Notes: generated from the letters alone by a model not told the origin. DNA of 64,000 nucleotides from Dermatophagoides farinae (GCF_024713945.1 NC_134684.1:3727001-3791000), one strand, 5' to 3'; positions 1 to 13,303 are shown, counted from the first letter of the stretch. Made by a program: numbers and translations.

Positions 1-3000
1 ACTATTGATCCAGATTTGAAAAAAAACAAAAGAAAAATTTTCATAAAATCAATTAAATATTGATCAAATCGGATTACAAAAAATTTTTTTTCCTGTTTGA
101 TTCAAGGCTAAAATTTCGATCGATAAAAATTGATTTTTTTTTCTTTAAATTCAAAATTCATCGATCATTCCATGATGATGATGATGATACCACTTTTTTT
201 CAAACTTGTTGATTAATTATTGCTGCTGTGCTAATCGATCAATCAATCAGATTTAATCAAATGAATCGGATCATCGAAAAGATTTTTTTTATTATCTTCA
301 TTATTATTATTATACCAGCAGGCAAACAGACAGAAAAACAGACAGAAAAACATTCGTCTTTTTTCTCTTGTTGGGTGCATACAAAAACAAAACACACATG
401 ATCTTTGTCCTTCGATGATGATGAAAATTGAAAATTGAAAAAAACCCAGATTAGCACGAAAAAAAAACAGAAAAGACAGCCATTTCTTCTTCGTGGAATG
501 CAATTTTCTCATGCGAAAAAAATTTTCTCAACACTTTTCTTTTGATATTTGAAAATTATTGAACAAAGATCAACAACGAAAAAAAATAGTAGAAGAAAGA
601 ATTCAGGATTACAGAATTAACCCCACAACAACAACAACAACTAAAAAAATCCTCTGCTCGTGTTTTGATTAGATTCAATTTGGATGAAATAAGAATAAAA
701 AAAAACATTCCCATTGCATACACTGATCAAATTGAATTTTTTTTTCGATAATGACCATTCAAAGATGCATGTATAATGATTAAAAAAAAATGACCATTTA
801 CCATTGGATAGCTGATGTGGCAAGTTGAAAAAAAAACCAGATCAGACTATGTGTAGTAGCGGTATATATTATATATATATTTAAGATCAATTTTTCAATG
901 AGAAGAATGCAAACAAGCTACAAATCATTTGTAATCATTCATCATTCATCATCATCAAATGAATTCATGTATGTTCTCTAATAGTTTATCTTACAAAATC
1001 AAGATTTACCAGTTACCAGTGTATTATTATTATTATCCATTTGATGATTAAAATCATTAATTAGAATATATAAATATTAATCATTCATCAAAGTGACGAA
1101 ATGGCAACATTTTTTTTTTGTTTGTCCACAAAGAAATTCAGATGAAGAATTCAAATCCAAATTCAAACTTTTTTTTTGAAATTTAATCTTTATTTCTTTT
1201 TTTTTCTTTTATTTGATTAAAATAATCAGGTCATACAGGACATTTATACATACATACACAACATACATTGTGGTACAGTTTAATGTGATTCTTGACTCTT
1301 TTTTTTTTTTTGTTATTATTCGCGCTTGAACAATTTATGACACTTTGTATGTTGTGTATGTCTTAAGTATTACCATGACAATAATGAAGAAAAAAAAACA
1401 CAATCAAATTTAAATGACATGACATTGAATTTACAGTTTTGTTATCAAACCGATTAGATCTTTGTTATTATTAAATCCATATATAAATTCAAAAATACAA
1501 CAAGTAGAAATATATCATGCTGTGTGTGTGTGTGTGTTACAATAACAACAAAAAAAATCCACTACACAATAAACCTAAATCGTATTTTTTTTTTTTTTTT
1601 TTTTTTGATCACATCAACATAACAGTAGCGAATCTTTTTTTATCATTTTTTTCAATCAAACTATGGTTAAGTAGTGACCGTAGTAGTTTTATGATATTAA
1701 CACTGGACAACACAATTTTGATCAATTAATCTTTGTCATCGTCGTCGTTTTTTTCGAGAGAGAGAGAGACAAGTTAAGTCAATCAAAAAAGATTCTTTTA
1801 AATACACACACACACGTCACTTTTGTACGTGGATAATGATTATCAATCAAAGAAATAAAAAAAAAAATATCGATATGGTGACAAACGACAACAACGGTGA
1901 AGACGACGATGAAAATGATCATGATGGTAATCACCGTTAAGCCAAAAACGAAACATTTTTGTCCATTGAATTATGGTCATTTTGAAAACTTTGTTTGATT
2001 CAAATTACGAAACAATTTTTTTTTCTATTGATCATGTCATACATGGTTTTTAAATCAAAATCAAATCAAAAAGAAGAGAAAAAACGGACAACAAGTGATG
2101 AATGTATAAAAGTGCTAAATAAACTGAACAACTGAACCTTTGAATAATTTTTTTTTTTCGGTGAACAAAATGATGATTAATTATATTTTAATCGTAATCA
2201 TCATCGTTAAAACCATTTTACATCATCATAATAATCATATTAGTGATTGACGTTGGTAATATTAGTGACCGATAACAAAGTAACAAAAAAAAAAACAACA
2301 ACAACAACAACAAGAAAAGAGATCAATTTTTTTTTCTCCACTAAATCCACCAATTTTAACCCTGGACAGGAATTATTATAAATATATTAATGTGTGTGTG
2401 TGTGTGATTACGCACGTGATGAATTTAAATTTTTTTTTTTTCGATGATGATGATGATGATTACGGTGGCTATTGTTATGTTTCATTTATGATAAAAAAAA
2501 ATTTTTTTATTCAGGGACGTCAGTTTTTTTTTTGTACTTGTGTTGTGTTTTGTTGTTGTTTTTTTTTGTTTTGAATCAATCAATAATCTCGATAAATCGA
2601 TTCGTGGGAAACACACGGTGGTGATGAGAAATCAATCAAAAATATTTATTTGACAAATGAAAACAAAAAATAAACTAGAGCAATCAATGAACAAAAAAAA
2701 ACAGAAAAAAAGTTTAATTGAAAACTGATGCCTTCAATTCGATGATTCGATGATTCGTGATGATTGAATTCCGTTAAAAAATTCTTTAAAATTGTTGACA
2801 TCGATTATAGTCCTATATATCGATCTGTTCAAATTGTCATCATTCACTGTCATATATGTCTATTAATAGATGTGAAAATTTTTTTTATTTTGTTTTGTTT
2901 TGTTTAGGGCTGATTAGTATTTTTCCACGCCTATTCCCATACTGATTGATCACTGTACTATACAAAACCGCCTCTTTTTTTGAAAAAAAAAATCATTCAT

Positions 3001-3799
3001 TGATTTTCATTCCCCCTGTTTGCGCGTGTTATTGATTATTTTTTGATTTTTGTTATCAGAAAACACGCGCTATGCACACATTTTCTTATGAAAAAAAAAA
3101 CAAAACAAAAAACAAAACCTTCATTCCATTCATTTGATTGTTCATTTTTTTCCCCCATTTTGATATATAATTTATAGATTCAAATATATCGATATAGCTG
3201 ATCGATTATTATGATTTTTTTTTGCAGATTAATCGATCATCTATTGATCTTTTTTTTCGTTTGTTACATTACTGCATGGCCACTTTGATTACAATTAATT
3301 GATTGGATCACAAATTGGAAATTTTGGCCAGAAAAAAAAGAAAAAGAAAAAAAATGATGCGAAACGATCCTACTTCAAGTCAAACAAATGATAATAATTA
3401 ATAACTATTGTAAAAGAATCCAATTTTTGCTTCATTTCTAATCTAAAGAAAGTAATTATCATCCAAAAAAAGAAAAAGAAATTTTTGATCATCATCATCA
3501 TCATTAACATTAATGAATTTTGTATATGTAAATGTTATCGATTGATTATGATTTGATTACACACACACACACACACGCACATCAATCACCAAATTTTCTT
3601 TCTCTATTCAAGTTAATAACTAAATTTAGGCAACAAAAATCCGCAATGAATGAATGCTGATCTTTATCAGAAATTGATCAATTTGTTGTTGTTGTTGTTG
3701 TTACAAACAAGAGTATTTCGTGTGATGATCAATTTTTTTTTCTGTTCATCATCAATAAATCAATTCTATTTGAGAATCAAGGTTCTGAAATGTCGACCA

Positions 3800-3800
3800 C

Positions 3801-3834
<34 letters not shown>

Positions 3835-3850
3835 CGACAACGACAACAAG
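3800..3850. repeat. (CAA)n microsatellite
   Basis: A nearly perfect CAA triplet array ends in two CGA-interrupted units. It lies about 170 bp from an oppositely oriented (TTG)n array at 4023-4062, so the two arrays could pair as a long imperfect stem-loop. No coding gene contains it. Confidence 0.85.
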
Positions 3851-4022
3851 AAATGTGCAATGAATGAATTTTTAACGCTACAATTTGTAACAAATTTTTT
3901 TTTGAAATAAAAAAAATTTTGCTTCAGGATGTTGTTGTTGTCGTTGTGTGATAATTTATAACTTATACGGCTCATTTAAGATTCGTTTCGAATAATTTTC
4001 TCCCGATAAATGATATGTTGTC

Positions 4023-4028
4023 GTTGTT

Positions 4029-4061
<33 letters not shown>

Positions 4062-4062
4062 G
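4023..4062. repeat. (TTG)n microsatellite
   Basis: This is a nearly uninterrupted TTG/GTT triplet array in non-coding DNA, the reverse-complement counterpart of the (CAA)n array at 3800-3850. Confidence 0.85.
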
Positions 4063-6763
4063 AACAGATTCATTGATAGTCCATTTGGTGGTTTAAACTC
4101 TATATGGAATTTTTTTTTCAAGTTTTTTTCAACCGAAAACTATATATATCATTTAAATCAATTATATGCGGATGGAAGAAATTTCTTGTTTTTTTTTTAA
4201 AAAAAAGAAAAAAAAATCAAATTAATTTCACCATCAATTGATTGATTGATTGATTGATGTGATGCATCATGATTTCGATGAATGAACATTATAAAATAAC
4301 AGTTGTCATGGTAAACATTTTTAAATTTTCCATTCGTATCATTATCAATCAAATTTGGCGACAACATATTATATGGTGATCATATAATCCATATATATTA
4401 ATCGATTGCATAAATTACAGATTATGATTTATTAATGAGATTTGAAACCATTTTTAATTCATGTTTTTGTATACAGAATATATATATATATGAAAAGCTA
4501 AATCCAGTGATGTGTTTGGCATACGATTGACCATCGTTGGTCATCGATTATATTATGTTTCAGATGTTCAGATAAATTTTTATTGAACATCAATTAATCA
4601 ATACGATTAGACAACCGATTATAAAGTATGAAAATTTTTAAAAAATTTTTTTTTTTTACAAATCATCATTTCTTCAACATGATTGGTGATTTGATTCATT
4701 GATGCAATTAGCAAGTTACTATGATGATGATGATGGTGATGGATTTTAAAAATCAATGAATTTTCTATTCTATCATCATCGATCATCGATCATTGATTAT
4801 CGATCATTCAATCAACAATATATGATAATAAAGATTTTTTTGATTATCGTTTCTTTTCAGCTTTAAATCTTTGGAGCTATCAAATTTTTTTTTTTTTTTT
4901 TTTTTTTTGGTTTAATCTTCAAAAGAAAAAAAAATTTCGTTTTCATTTTGCTTTCATCAATGTCTCAGTGTGTGTGTGCGCACAGTTGTCAAATGAAACC
5001 TACGTCATGTCCATATCCTGTCCAGATGGATGCCAAAATAAATTATGCAGATTCTTGTTTAATTTTTTTTTTCATCTTCTTCTACTTCTTCGATCAAAGC
5101 TAATCATAATTATATTTGAATACAACAAACAATATGAAAAGCCAAAAAAAAATAAAAATAAAAATACATGAAAACAAACAAATACGGAAAAATTTTCCAT
5201 TCATTTTTATTTGTCTGTCTATCTCTCTCTGTGTGAGTGTGTGTGTGTATGATCTCCATTCGAGTTGATATGATTGATGATTGACATCATTGACCTTATT
5301 GGGATTACAATTTGGTTCAAACAACAAAATATTTACTGGGACAAGATTGATCCATTTACAAACATTAACAAGATGATCCAAATTAATTGCCATTGGAATG
5401 TAAATGTTAATTCCTGGTCATCATTTTTTTTTTCGTATTCAATTTGTTGTTGTTTTTTTTTTTTTTTTTTGGAAAATTTTGCGTGTCCGAAAATTCGACA
5501 GCGAAAAAAAAATATGAATATTTCATCAGCAACAGAAAAAAAAATCAATAAAATCAATAATGACTTGATTCAATGATGACATAATAATACAAAAATAATG
5601 ATGATGATGATGATGATGATGATGAAAGAAAAATTTGAATTTATGATTTTTTTCTTCTACTAAATAAAATACCAAAATTTATAATGCTCTCGATAATAAT
5701 AATAATAAAAAATGTGTGTGTAATGTCCACTTACACACTCATTCACATAGTATGTAATGTCATTAATGATATGCAGAAAAAAAGTAAGAAATTCGGGTAT
5801 TTTCCATCCATTTATTCATTCATTCATTCACACAGACATGGTAGACTTTCAAATCCGCCTTTTTTTTACAAGAGGATTATGTTTTTTTTTGTTTGTTTGT
5901 GCGTGTGTGTGTGTGTGTGTATGTATGATAATTATTGTGAAATAAACCAATAAATGTTCCAAAAGTAATGATGTGATTGATGTAGAACATCTATTCGATA
6001 GATAGGATCTTTGTTTTTTTCTTCACAAAAAAAGGTGCTTATTGTTTCAGTTTTTTTTTTTTGATCATTTGAATTCAACTGTCCATCTATCTATATGTGT
6101 GTGTGTGTGTGCGTGCAGATTTACGACAGACAGATGATAATTTGACAAAAAAAAAGGCGTACATGGTCTATTCCATGGAAAATCAACGAAGAATATATGT
6201 TCCAAGTTCAATCAATCGGTATTTCGTTGTGAAAAATTTTCAATTTTTTTTTAATTGATTGATTGATTGATTTTTTAGCATCATTTATGATTATTGTTAT
6301 TATATATTTGATATCAGAAAAAATCGAATCAAAATCATTAAAAAGAGAAACAGAGAAAAAAATTCAATTTTTTTCCAGGTCAAATTCAATGATAATGAAA
6401 AATAATGCAAACAACAACAAAAAAAAGTGTAGGCTTTTGTTGTTGAAATCAATCAATTTTCAATTCGATCATCATTTGTGATTGTAGTATGTGTGTGTGT
6501 TTAATGGGATTTTTTTTCGTTGAAAATTTGCGTTTTTAATGCTTTCAAATAAAAATAGGTTGGTTGCTGTTGTTGGTAGGTTTTCACCATATATATAATA
6601 TATAGTTAGAGGATCATCATCATCATTTAATAATTAATAATGCGAATGATGATGATCATAAAAATTCAGTAGGAGAAAAAAAAATCTTTATGATCATCTT
6701 CAATTGGTCAAAGTTTTTTTTTTGTTGCATTATTCATTATCAATGATAGAATCGGCTACTTAC

Positions 6764-7121
6764 ATCATGATATTCGGCCATTTCCTGTTGCTGTTGCTGC
6801 TGCTGTTGATGATGATGATGATTATGATGATGATGATGGTTATGATGATGATGATGGTGATGATGATGATATCCATTTGTGACAACATTTGGATCTTGAT
6901 GATTATATGCTGCTGTATGATCTAATTGTTTAGTTGGTGTTGATGATTGATAATTAGATGTATTATCATAATTTGAATTTGATGCCGTTGTTGTTGATGA
7001 TGATGATGATGATGATTCATAAATGAATTCATTTTCACATTCAGATATTGATGATTGTGGTGTAGTTTGATGATGGTGGTGGTGCTGGTTGTTGTTGGTG
7101 AGTTGTAGACGGTGGCTGTGG

Positions 7122-7152
<31 letters not shown>

Positions 7153-7679
7153 GGTGGTGGTTGTAAAGTAGTTGTAGCTGCACCTGTTATTGTCGATGTT
7201 GGATGTTGTTGATGATGATGATAATAATAACCATTTACTGTCGTTGGTTGTTGTTGTTGTTGTTGATGATGATGATGATGATGAAGATGATGATAAGTAC
7301 CGTTTAGATGCTGTTGTTGTTGATGATGAGTAGCTGTTGATGATTGTGCTGCTGTAGATGGTGGTAGAATCGTCGAATTACTACCATTGTTTGTAACTAT
7401 AAATGAATGTGGATGTGGTGATGGTTGTTGATGATGATGATGATGATGAAATTGTTGTTGTTGTTGTTGTTGATGATGATATTCCATATCCATTGCTATC
7501 AATAATGGTTGATGATGATTATTATTTGTCGATGATATCGGTTCATTTGATCGACCAACAATAACATTTTCAATCAATGAACATTGATCACTTTCACTTT
7601 GTTGTTGTTGTTGTTGTTGATTACCATGATTGTTTATCATTAAACATTCATTATTAATCATCGTAATTGTATCATTCAT
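6764..7679 (-). CDS. Gln/His-rich protein, 5' coding exon, apparently frameshifted
   Basis: I do not recognise the protein. Reading begins at the ATG at 7679 and gives a low-complexity chain with several Gln runs, His runs, a Pro run and short Ser runs. No folded domain or DNA-binding motif is visible. The first frame stops at 7041-7043. A second frame, offset by one base and open from about 7186, continues in the same style with Gln/His/Ser tracts and ends with residues E-M-A-E-Y-H-D directly before a strong donor, GTAAGT at 6763-6758. The switch falls in CCA/TCA repeats at about 7110-7160, so a one-base indel from sequencing or real variation is the simplest explanation. A small intron there is possible, but it would need a weak GTGCAG donor. 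Long Gln/His tracts are common in arthropod transcription regulators, but that role is only a guess. Downstream exons were not found. Confidence 0.5.
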
Positions 7680-10600
7680 TGTAATTATTCGATAATTAGA
7701 TTCGATATTTCAAACCAAAAAAAAAAAAACTTACAAACACAGACACACTCACACACAAACTGTGTGGAAAATGAGTTGTGTCCAAAATGAATATAAAGAA
7801 TCCAATTTCAAACAACCAAAATCATTGCAGTAATTCTTGAATTATTCCTTAGTTGACAGTTATATTGTTGTTGTTGTTGTTTATGGTCAGTCATTTAGTC
7901 AGTCAGTCAATTAGTTGACAATCATTTTTATTTGTCTTTTTAAAAGTCACATTAACTGGTGAATATTCATGATACACACACAACAAACGGAAATCAGTAA
8001 AATGAAATATATAAAAAAAAATCTTAGTTCGCGTGACCACATCAAACGGTAAAAATATTTCATAGTCACAGTAATCGACAAAAACAAAGAATAAAAACAA
8101 AAAAAAACACGAATTATGCAAAATAGGTTTTCATCATTATTTATAAACATGCAAACAATAATAATTCTGAATAAGCAAAGAATTTTTTCTTGAATACAAA
8201 ATGAAACAACATAATAGTCAATGGAATTTTGAAAATTTTTTCTGTTTTGTTGTCAAATTCAAAACTTTCAATATATAGGTGTTAAATGTAGATGATGATG
8301 ATGATGATATTGGTATTGTGGGATCAAGTGATTATTAACTTTGTGGCCAATACACTAAGATTGACTGATTAGTAATGAATGAATGAATGAATGATAGTGA
8401 TATTTTGAATGAAATGAAAATTATTCATTTTTACAGTGTATGTGTGTGTGTGTGTGTGTGTAGATGATGGAGTCTCTCAGTGTTTCGTTTTTTTTTCTGG
8501 ATCTATCTTTCATGTATTTAATGTCTGTGTGTGTGTGTTTGTCTCTTTATTAGATTCGATGATCATATCGAATCTCTCTCTCTCACTCTCTTTTTTTTCC
8601 ATTTTTACATTTATTTAAGTTCTCTCAATCATTTTTTTCCCCTTATTATGGCCACATCACACACAATAAAGGTAAGCGTTCTCTCTCTCTCTCTCTCTCT
8701 CTCGCTTTCTGGTCATTTTATTTTTTTCCCTTGTTTCAAAAAAAAAATGATTGTGGATTCAGTGTATGTCTGTGTTTAAGTTAGCGGATTTGCTATGTAT
8801 ATGCTGTGTTTATAATGAAAATGAAAAATTTTTTTTTCTGACCATACATTCATAAACACACACACAAACACACACCGTGGATTGCACCAAAAAAAAACAA
8901 CATAATATTGAACGGTCTATCTGGAAATTTACAGTGAAACACATAGAGAGAAAAAGGTTAGAAAGATTGTCATCGATATTCTGTGTTAGTTTGTTCGTTG
9001 GACAAGTTTTGTTTTGTTTCTAATAATAATAAAAATAGCCAATGGTCAGTCGATGTGTTTATAATCATATTGATTGATCTATCGATATGATATTTATTTA
9101 TTTTTTTTTTGGTCCATTTTTTAAAACAAAAGTCAAATTCATTGCATTGAAAATGTGTAATATGAAGATTGTTTTATCGAAACCAGAAGAAAAAAAAAAT
9201 TATTCTACACACGTGTTGAACACATTTGATTGATAAAGTGATAAGAATTGTTTTTGAGTTAGAAACAAAAAAAAACAAACAAACCAAAAAAAAAGAAAAA
9301 TAAAGATCATTCATCAACAAAAGATTTAGATTCATGATTCGAGAATATTCTGGATAAACAGTAAACATAGAATAAGAGAGAGAGAGAATGATCACACATA
9401 AGATTCTTTTTTGGGTTTTCAAAACAAACACACAAACGAACACACACACTTATTAGAACACGCACATGGATTTTTTTTTCTTGCACATTTGAAACGGATA
9501 TATTTACCTTGAAAAAAAAATTAATACTTTTGTCATGCAATAATAAGATTGAGGAAAAAAAAAGAAAGATAACAAACATGAATGTTTATGTGTGTGTGTG
9601 TGTGTGTGTGTACACAAATGAACACTATGATTTCGACTTGTTTACTAGGTCTTTGGTTGACATTTTTTTTCTTCTTCTTCTTCTTCTTCTGTAAACTGAT
9701 GGTGATGATGACAACATTCAACACCGTTAACAACAACATTGTTGTTGTTGTTGTTGTTGCTGATAGTGATGATGATGATGAGGATCAACATGACAGAATC
9801 TTTAAGCAAATCAAATTTTTCTCATTTTTTTCTTCATTTCTCGTTTGTTTGATTTAGAATTTCTTATTATTTAGAATTATTGCGTGCCAGTCATTTATAT
9901 AATAAATGTATCTGCTGATTCTTTCTGCTGTTTTTTTTATTTGGATTCCAATTTCCGAGTTTCAATTATATGTGTCTGTGTGTGTGTTTGTGTACGATTT
10001 TTCTTCAATTCAAAGCTTCAAGTCAATAATTATTAAAGTAAAGAAAGAGAGAGAAAAAAAGTTTTTCCATTTAATCATTTAATGAATAATAAAAAAAAAT
10101 TGTCTTTTTTTCGTCCGTTTAAATCTTCTTGTTGTCAAATCATTTTTTTTCCCCCATTTTCTTCATCGTTGTTGTTGTTGTTGTTGTTGTTAATGTGATT
10201 TATTGAAATTAAAAAGTAACAACAACAACAGAAAAATAGAGCGAAAGATTTGATTCATTTTTTTTCTATTTTCTTATCTATTTGAATTTTTTTTTTTACA
10301 TTATGGGTGGAAAAAAAATTTGTCGAAATCCAAAAAAAAAAACATAAATCCATAAACACAATTGCCATCTTGTGGATTTGGATCAAATTAAATCATCATT
10401 TTTTTTGGTGCAACAACATTTCCATCCAACAGATGGCGCTGGTTAGGATGAATTTAAATTTTTTTTTGGTTGTTGAATTAGCGAATTAAAATAAGAAAAA
10501 ATGGATTTCTGGTTGTTGTTAAAAGAATACTCGGTTGTATTTTGCATTTTTTTTCCCAAATACCAAAAATAACTGATTTATTTTTATTTTTTTTCTGAAA

Positions 10601-11293
10601 TAGAAAATTTCATGCAAAAATATCAACAACAACAAACACATTAAATTCGGCATTGATTGAGTAATAATTTTCATTTCAAAAAAAAAATGAAAATGAAATG
10701 AAATGAAATAAAAACCACGTATTCATATAAATTAATAAAACAGTTGATTTATTCGGTGATCAATAATGAATAATGATAATAATAATAATAAGACAAGAAG
10801 AAAAATGTAAAAAGATAGTGAGAGAGAGAGAGAGTGAGAGAGAAAAAAAAGACAAAAAATAACACGAAATTGATAGTGAGAGAAAAAAAAATATGATAAT
10901 AAATAAAGCAAAGTGTAATGAGAATAATGAATAATAATATTGGGCATTTCATAAGATTGTTGTTGGGTGAAACAAAACAAAACAAAACAAAAATAACAAC
11001 AACAACAACAACAAAAAATTCTGTTTCCGAATCAGAATCTATGAGAAAATGATTTGTACATTTACAAAAAAAAATGAATATATGAAAGTGTGTCGATAAT
11101 TTTTTTGTTGTTTGTTTGTCGTTTGTATATGTAAGATTGATTGAGTATATGTTTTTTTCCTGAATTTTTGTCATAATTTGTGTGTGTGTGTGTGTGTGTG
11201 TGTTGATTAGAAGGTAACGAGACCATTGATTTCAAAAAGGTGTTCTTTGTGTGTGTGTGTGTGGAAACATAAAATGTGCATTAATCCTTTTTT
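7680..11293. other. Intergenic DNA between two minus-strand genes
   Basis: No coding segment is supported. The stretch holds (GT)n blocks, for example at about 8437-8461, 9591-9611 and 11178-11202. It also holds a (CT)n run at about 8681-8704, GA-rich patches and A/T homopolymers. It should contain the 5' flank of the Gln/His-rich gene near 7680 and the 3' untranslated region of the bZIP gene near 11293. Confidence 0.6.
10748..10753 (-). terminator. Possible poly(A) signal of the bZIP gene
   Basis: AATAAA lies on the minus strand about 540 bases after the stop codon of the CHOP-like bZIP gene. Such hexamers occur often by chance in this AT-rich DNA, so this is only a candidate. Confidence 0.2.
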
Positions 11294-12955
11294 TTATGCT
11301 AATCCAATAAAACTTTGCAATTGTTGATGTATTGGCTGCTGCTGTTGTTGCTGTTTCTGTATATATGGTGCAACATTTTCACTTAAATATTTTTTACAAA
11401 AATTTATCTGCTTTTCAAACAATTCAATCTGTCCGGCTAATTGTTTATTTTCACGTTCATATTGTTCAATATATGATTCCATTAGTTTTTGTTTTTCACG
11501 TTTAGACATTCGTTGTTTTTTTGTTCCATTTGTTGATGTTGATGGATGCGATACACCATTGAAATTGGCTGTTCTTTTACGTCCATGATGCTGATGTTGT
11601 TGTTGTTGTTGCATTTGATTACTAGTTGATGGCGCCGTTAAATGATTAGTATGAGAATTAATTGAATTTGTATTGTTTGCTGTCGGTAATGAAACTGGTG
11701 ACATATAATAATAATTGGTTGTCGATGTCGCTGTTGTCGATCCATTATTATTACTAGTTACAGGTGTTAGATTATAAATAATTTGATTCGATTGTAGATC
11801 TGTGGTTGTATTTTGATCAACATGATGTTGATGATGATGATGATGATTATGGCCACTAGGTACAAATGTTTCCGAAACAATTGTTTCATTAACAACTGTT
11901 GGTACAATTGATTGATATTGTTGTTGTTGTTGTTGTCGTTGTTGTGGCTGTTGTATTAATATTGTTGAACTATCGATTGGTTCTTGTTTAATATTCGTAA
12001 CATTATCCAATGTTGCAAATGTTTTTGTCTGTGAATTACATGAATCTAATGAATAATTTGATGAGATCGAACCGGCTGGTGAATTTGGATTTGGATAATA
12101 TGATGTTTGTTGTTGTATTGTTGGATTCATGTTAGTAGTCGCCGTAGTCGCCGTTGTTGTTGCCGATTGTGATTGATCACTTAAATAATCGACCAATGAT
12201 GACATTTCATCAAATTCATCTTTAATAATTGGTTGAGCACTTTCTAGATTCTGATAGGCCATTGATTGAATATTATTATTATTGCTATTATTGCTACTAT
12301 TTGATGAATCTGAATATTGTTGTTGTTGTTGTTGTTGTTGCTGTTGTAGCGGTGGTGGTGGTGGTGGTGGTTGAGGATAATTATAATCCGATTGTGGACA
12401 TACTTTATTCGGTGATACTGGTGCCATTTCTGGTGAACTCATATTTTCTAGATTTATTTCTGAACTTTCTAATAATGGTGAATAGGATTTACGTTCATAA
12501 TAATTTTGTTGTTGTTGTTGTTGTTGTGGTGAATCAACATAGTTATATAATAATGATGATGATGATGATGAGTTGCCATTTGACATTAAAATTGATTGAT
12601 TATTATTAATCAATAATGAAGATGATGATGATGATGATGATGAATTAATAATCATTGGATTTATATTGGTCAACATTGCTGCTGCTGCTGCTGCTGTTGT
12701 TGTTGATGTTGATGATGGTGCTACTGCTACTGTACTACCATCTATTTGTTGAGCATAAACATCGGTAAATATTTGATGATCATTATTATATGTTTTTTCT
12801 GATTGAAATGTTGGATGAAATGAATCCAACATATCAACAATATCCGGTGTATTAAGGGTATTGCCCATAAAATCATTGCCAACAATATTATCATCATACA
12901 TGATCGATGGATTGATTGTTGTTTGTAGATATGGTAAATGTGTATTTGTAGCCAT
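11294..12955 (-). CDS. CHOP-like bZIP transcription factor
   Basis: A single open exon encodes 553 residues. The ATG at 12955 was chosen because the frame upstream of it has no ATG and passes into an A/T homopolymer. Most of the chain is low complexity, with runs of Gln, Ser, Asn, Pro and Ala. Two Psi-K-x-E SUMO-type sites are visible (I-K-D-E and I-K-Q-E). The C-terminal part, about residues 479-525, is a basic stretch followed by a coiled coil with a-positions I, N, I, I, L and d-positions Y, L, F, C. The Asn at an a-position is typical of bZIP dimers. The N-x-x-A-x-x-C/S-R motif of DNA-binding bZIPs is degenerate; instead K-Q-R-M and K residues stand where human CHOP (DDIT3) has the same. 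From the family, such proteins dimerise with C/EBP or ATF4 types in the nucleus and alter their DNA choice. A divergent ATF4 or C/EBP relative is the alternative. The bZIP-like call is fairly secure; orthology to CHOP is inference. Confidence 0.7.
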   Translation of the reverse strand: MATNTHLPYLQTTINPSIMYDDNIVGNDFMGNTLNTPDIVDMLDSFHPTFQSEKTYNNDHQIFTDVYAQQIDGSTVAVAPSSTSTTTAAAAAAMLTNINPMIINSSSSSSSSSLLINNNQSILMSNGNSSSSSSLLYNYVDSPQQQQQQQNYYERKSYSPLLESSEINLENMSSPEMAPVSPNKVCPQSDYNYPQPPPPPPPLQQQQQQQQQQYSDSSNSSNNSNNNNIQSMAYQNLESAQPIIKDEFDEMSSLVDYLSDQSQSATTTATTATTNMNPTIQQQTSYYPNPNSPAGSISSNYSLDSCNSQTKTFATLDNVTNIKQEPIDSSTILIQQPQQRQQQQQQYQSIVPTVVNETIVSETFVPSGHNHHHHHQHHVDQNTTTDLQSNQIIYNLTPVTSNNNGSTTATSTTNYYYMSPVSLPTANNTNSINSHTNHLTAPSTSNQMQQQQQHQHHGRKRTANFNGVSHPSTSTNGTKKQRMSKREKQKLMESYIEQYERENKQLAGQIELFEKQINFCKKYLSENVAPYIQKQQQQQQPIHQQLQSFIGLA

Positions 12956-13303
12956 TATAATCAAAAAAAAAAAAAAAATTCGTTGATGATGAATCAACAA
13001 GTTATTCACTTTTTTTTACAAATTTAATGTCTTCACACGAATACACGTGAAAAAAAATTTTTTTTTTCAATACCAAAAAAAACAACAACAACAACAAAAA
13101 ATGTTAAAAACAATAAATCAAAATCGATTTATTGATTAAAAAAAATTTGTTAACTTTTTTTTCAAAAATCAGAGATAAAAAAATGCAAATACGAATCACT
13201 GATCACTGATCACTGTTGTTGTCGTTTTTTTTCTGGTTGAAATCAAATCAAATTGAATGAATGAATAACTTGAATATGCACGTTTGACAAAAAATGTGTA
13301 GGA

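Larger units (their letters stand above)
1..6763. other. Repeat-rich DNA without a recognisable gene
   Basis: I see no conserved coding segment on either strand here. The open frames are all products of simple repeats such as poly-T, (GTT)n, (CAA)n, (GT)n and (ATG)n. The stretch should hold the downstream exons of the minus-strand Gln/His-rich gene whose first coding exon ends at 6764 with a good splice donor, but none can be recognised by eye. It may therefore be a long intron, or that gene may continue beyond the left edge. Clear repeat blocks are (CAA)n at about 3800-3850 and (TTG)n at about 4023-4062. A GC-rich hairpin lies at 3022-3070. Confidence 0.6.

Noticed and set aside
7083-7184. 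A small intron as the explanation for the frame switch in the Gln/His-rich gene
   Set aside because: The donor GTGCAG is weak and there is no pyrimidine tract before the candidate acceptor; an indel in the repeat is simpler.
12229-12609. A 126-codon plus-strand frame opposite the bZIP gene
   Set aside because: It is the antisense shadow of triplet repeats in the bZIP coding exon.
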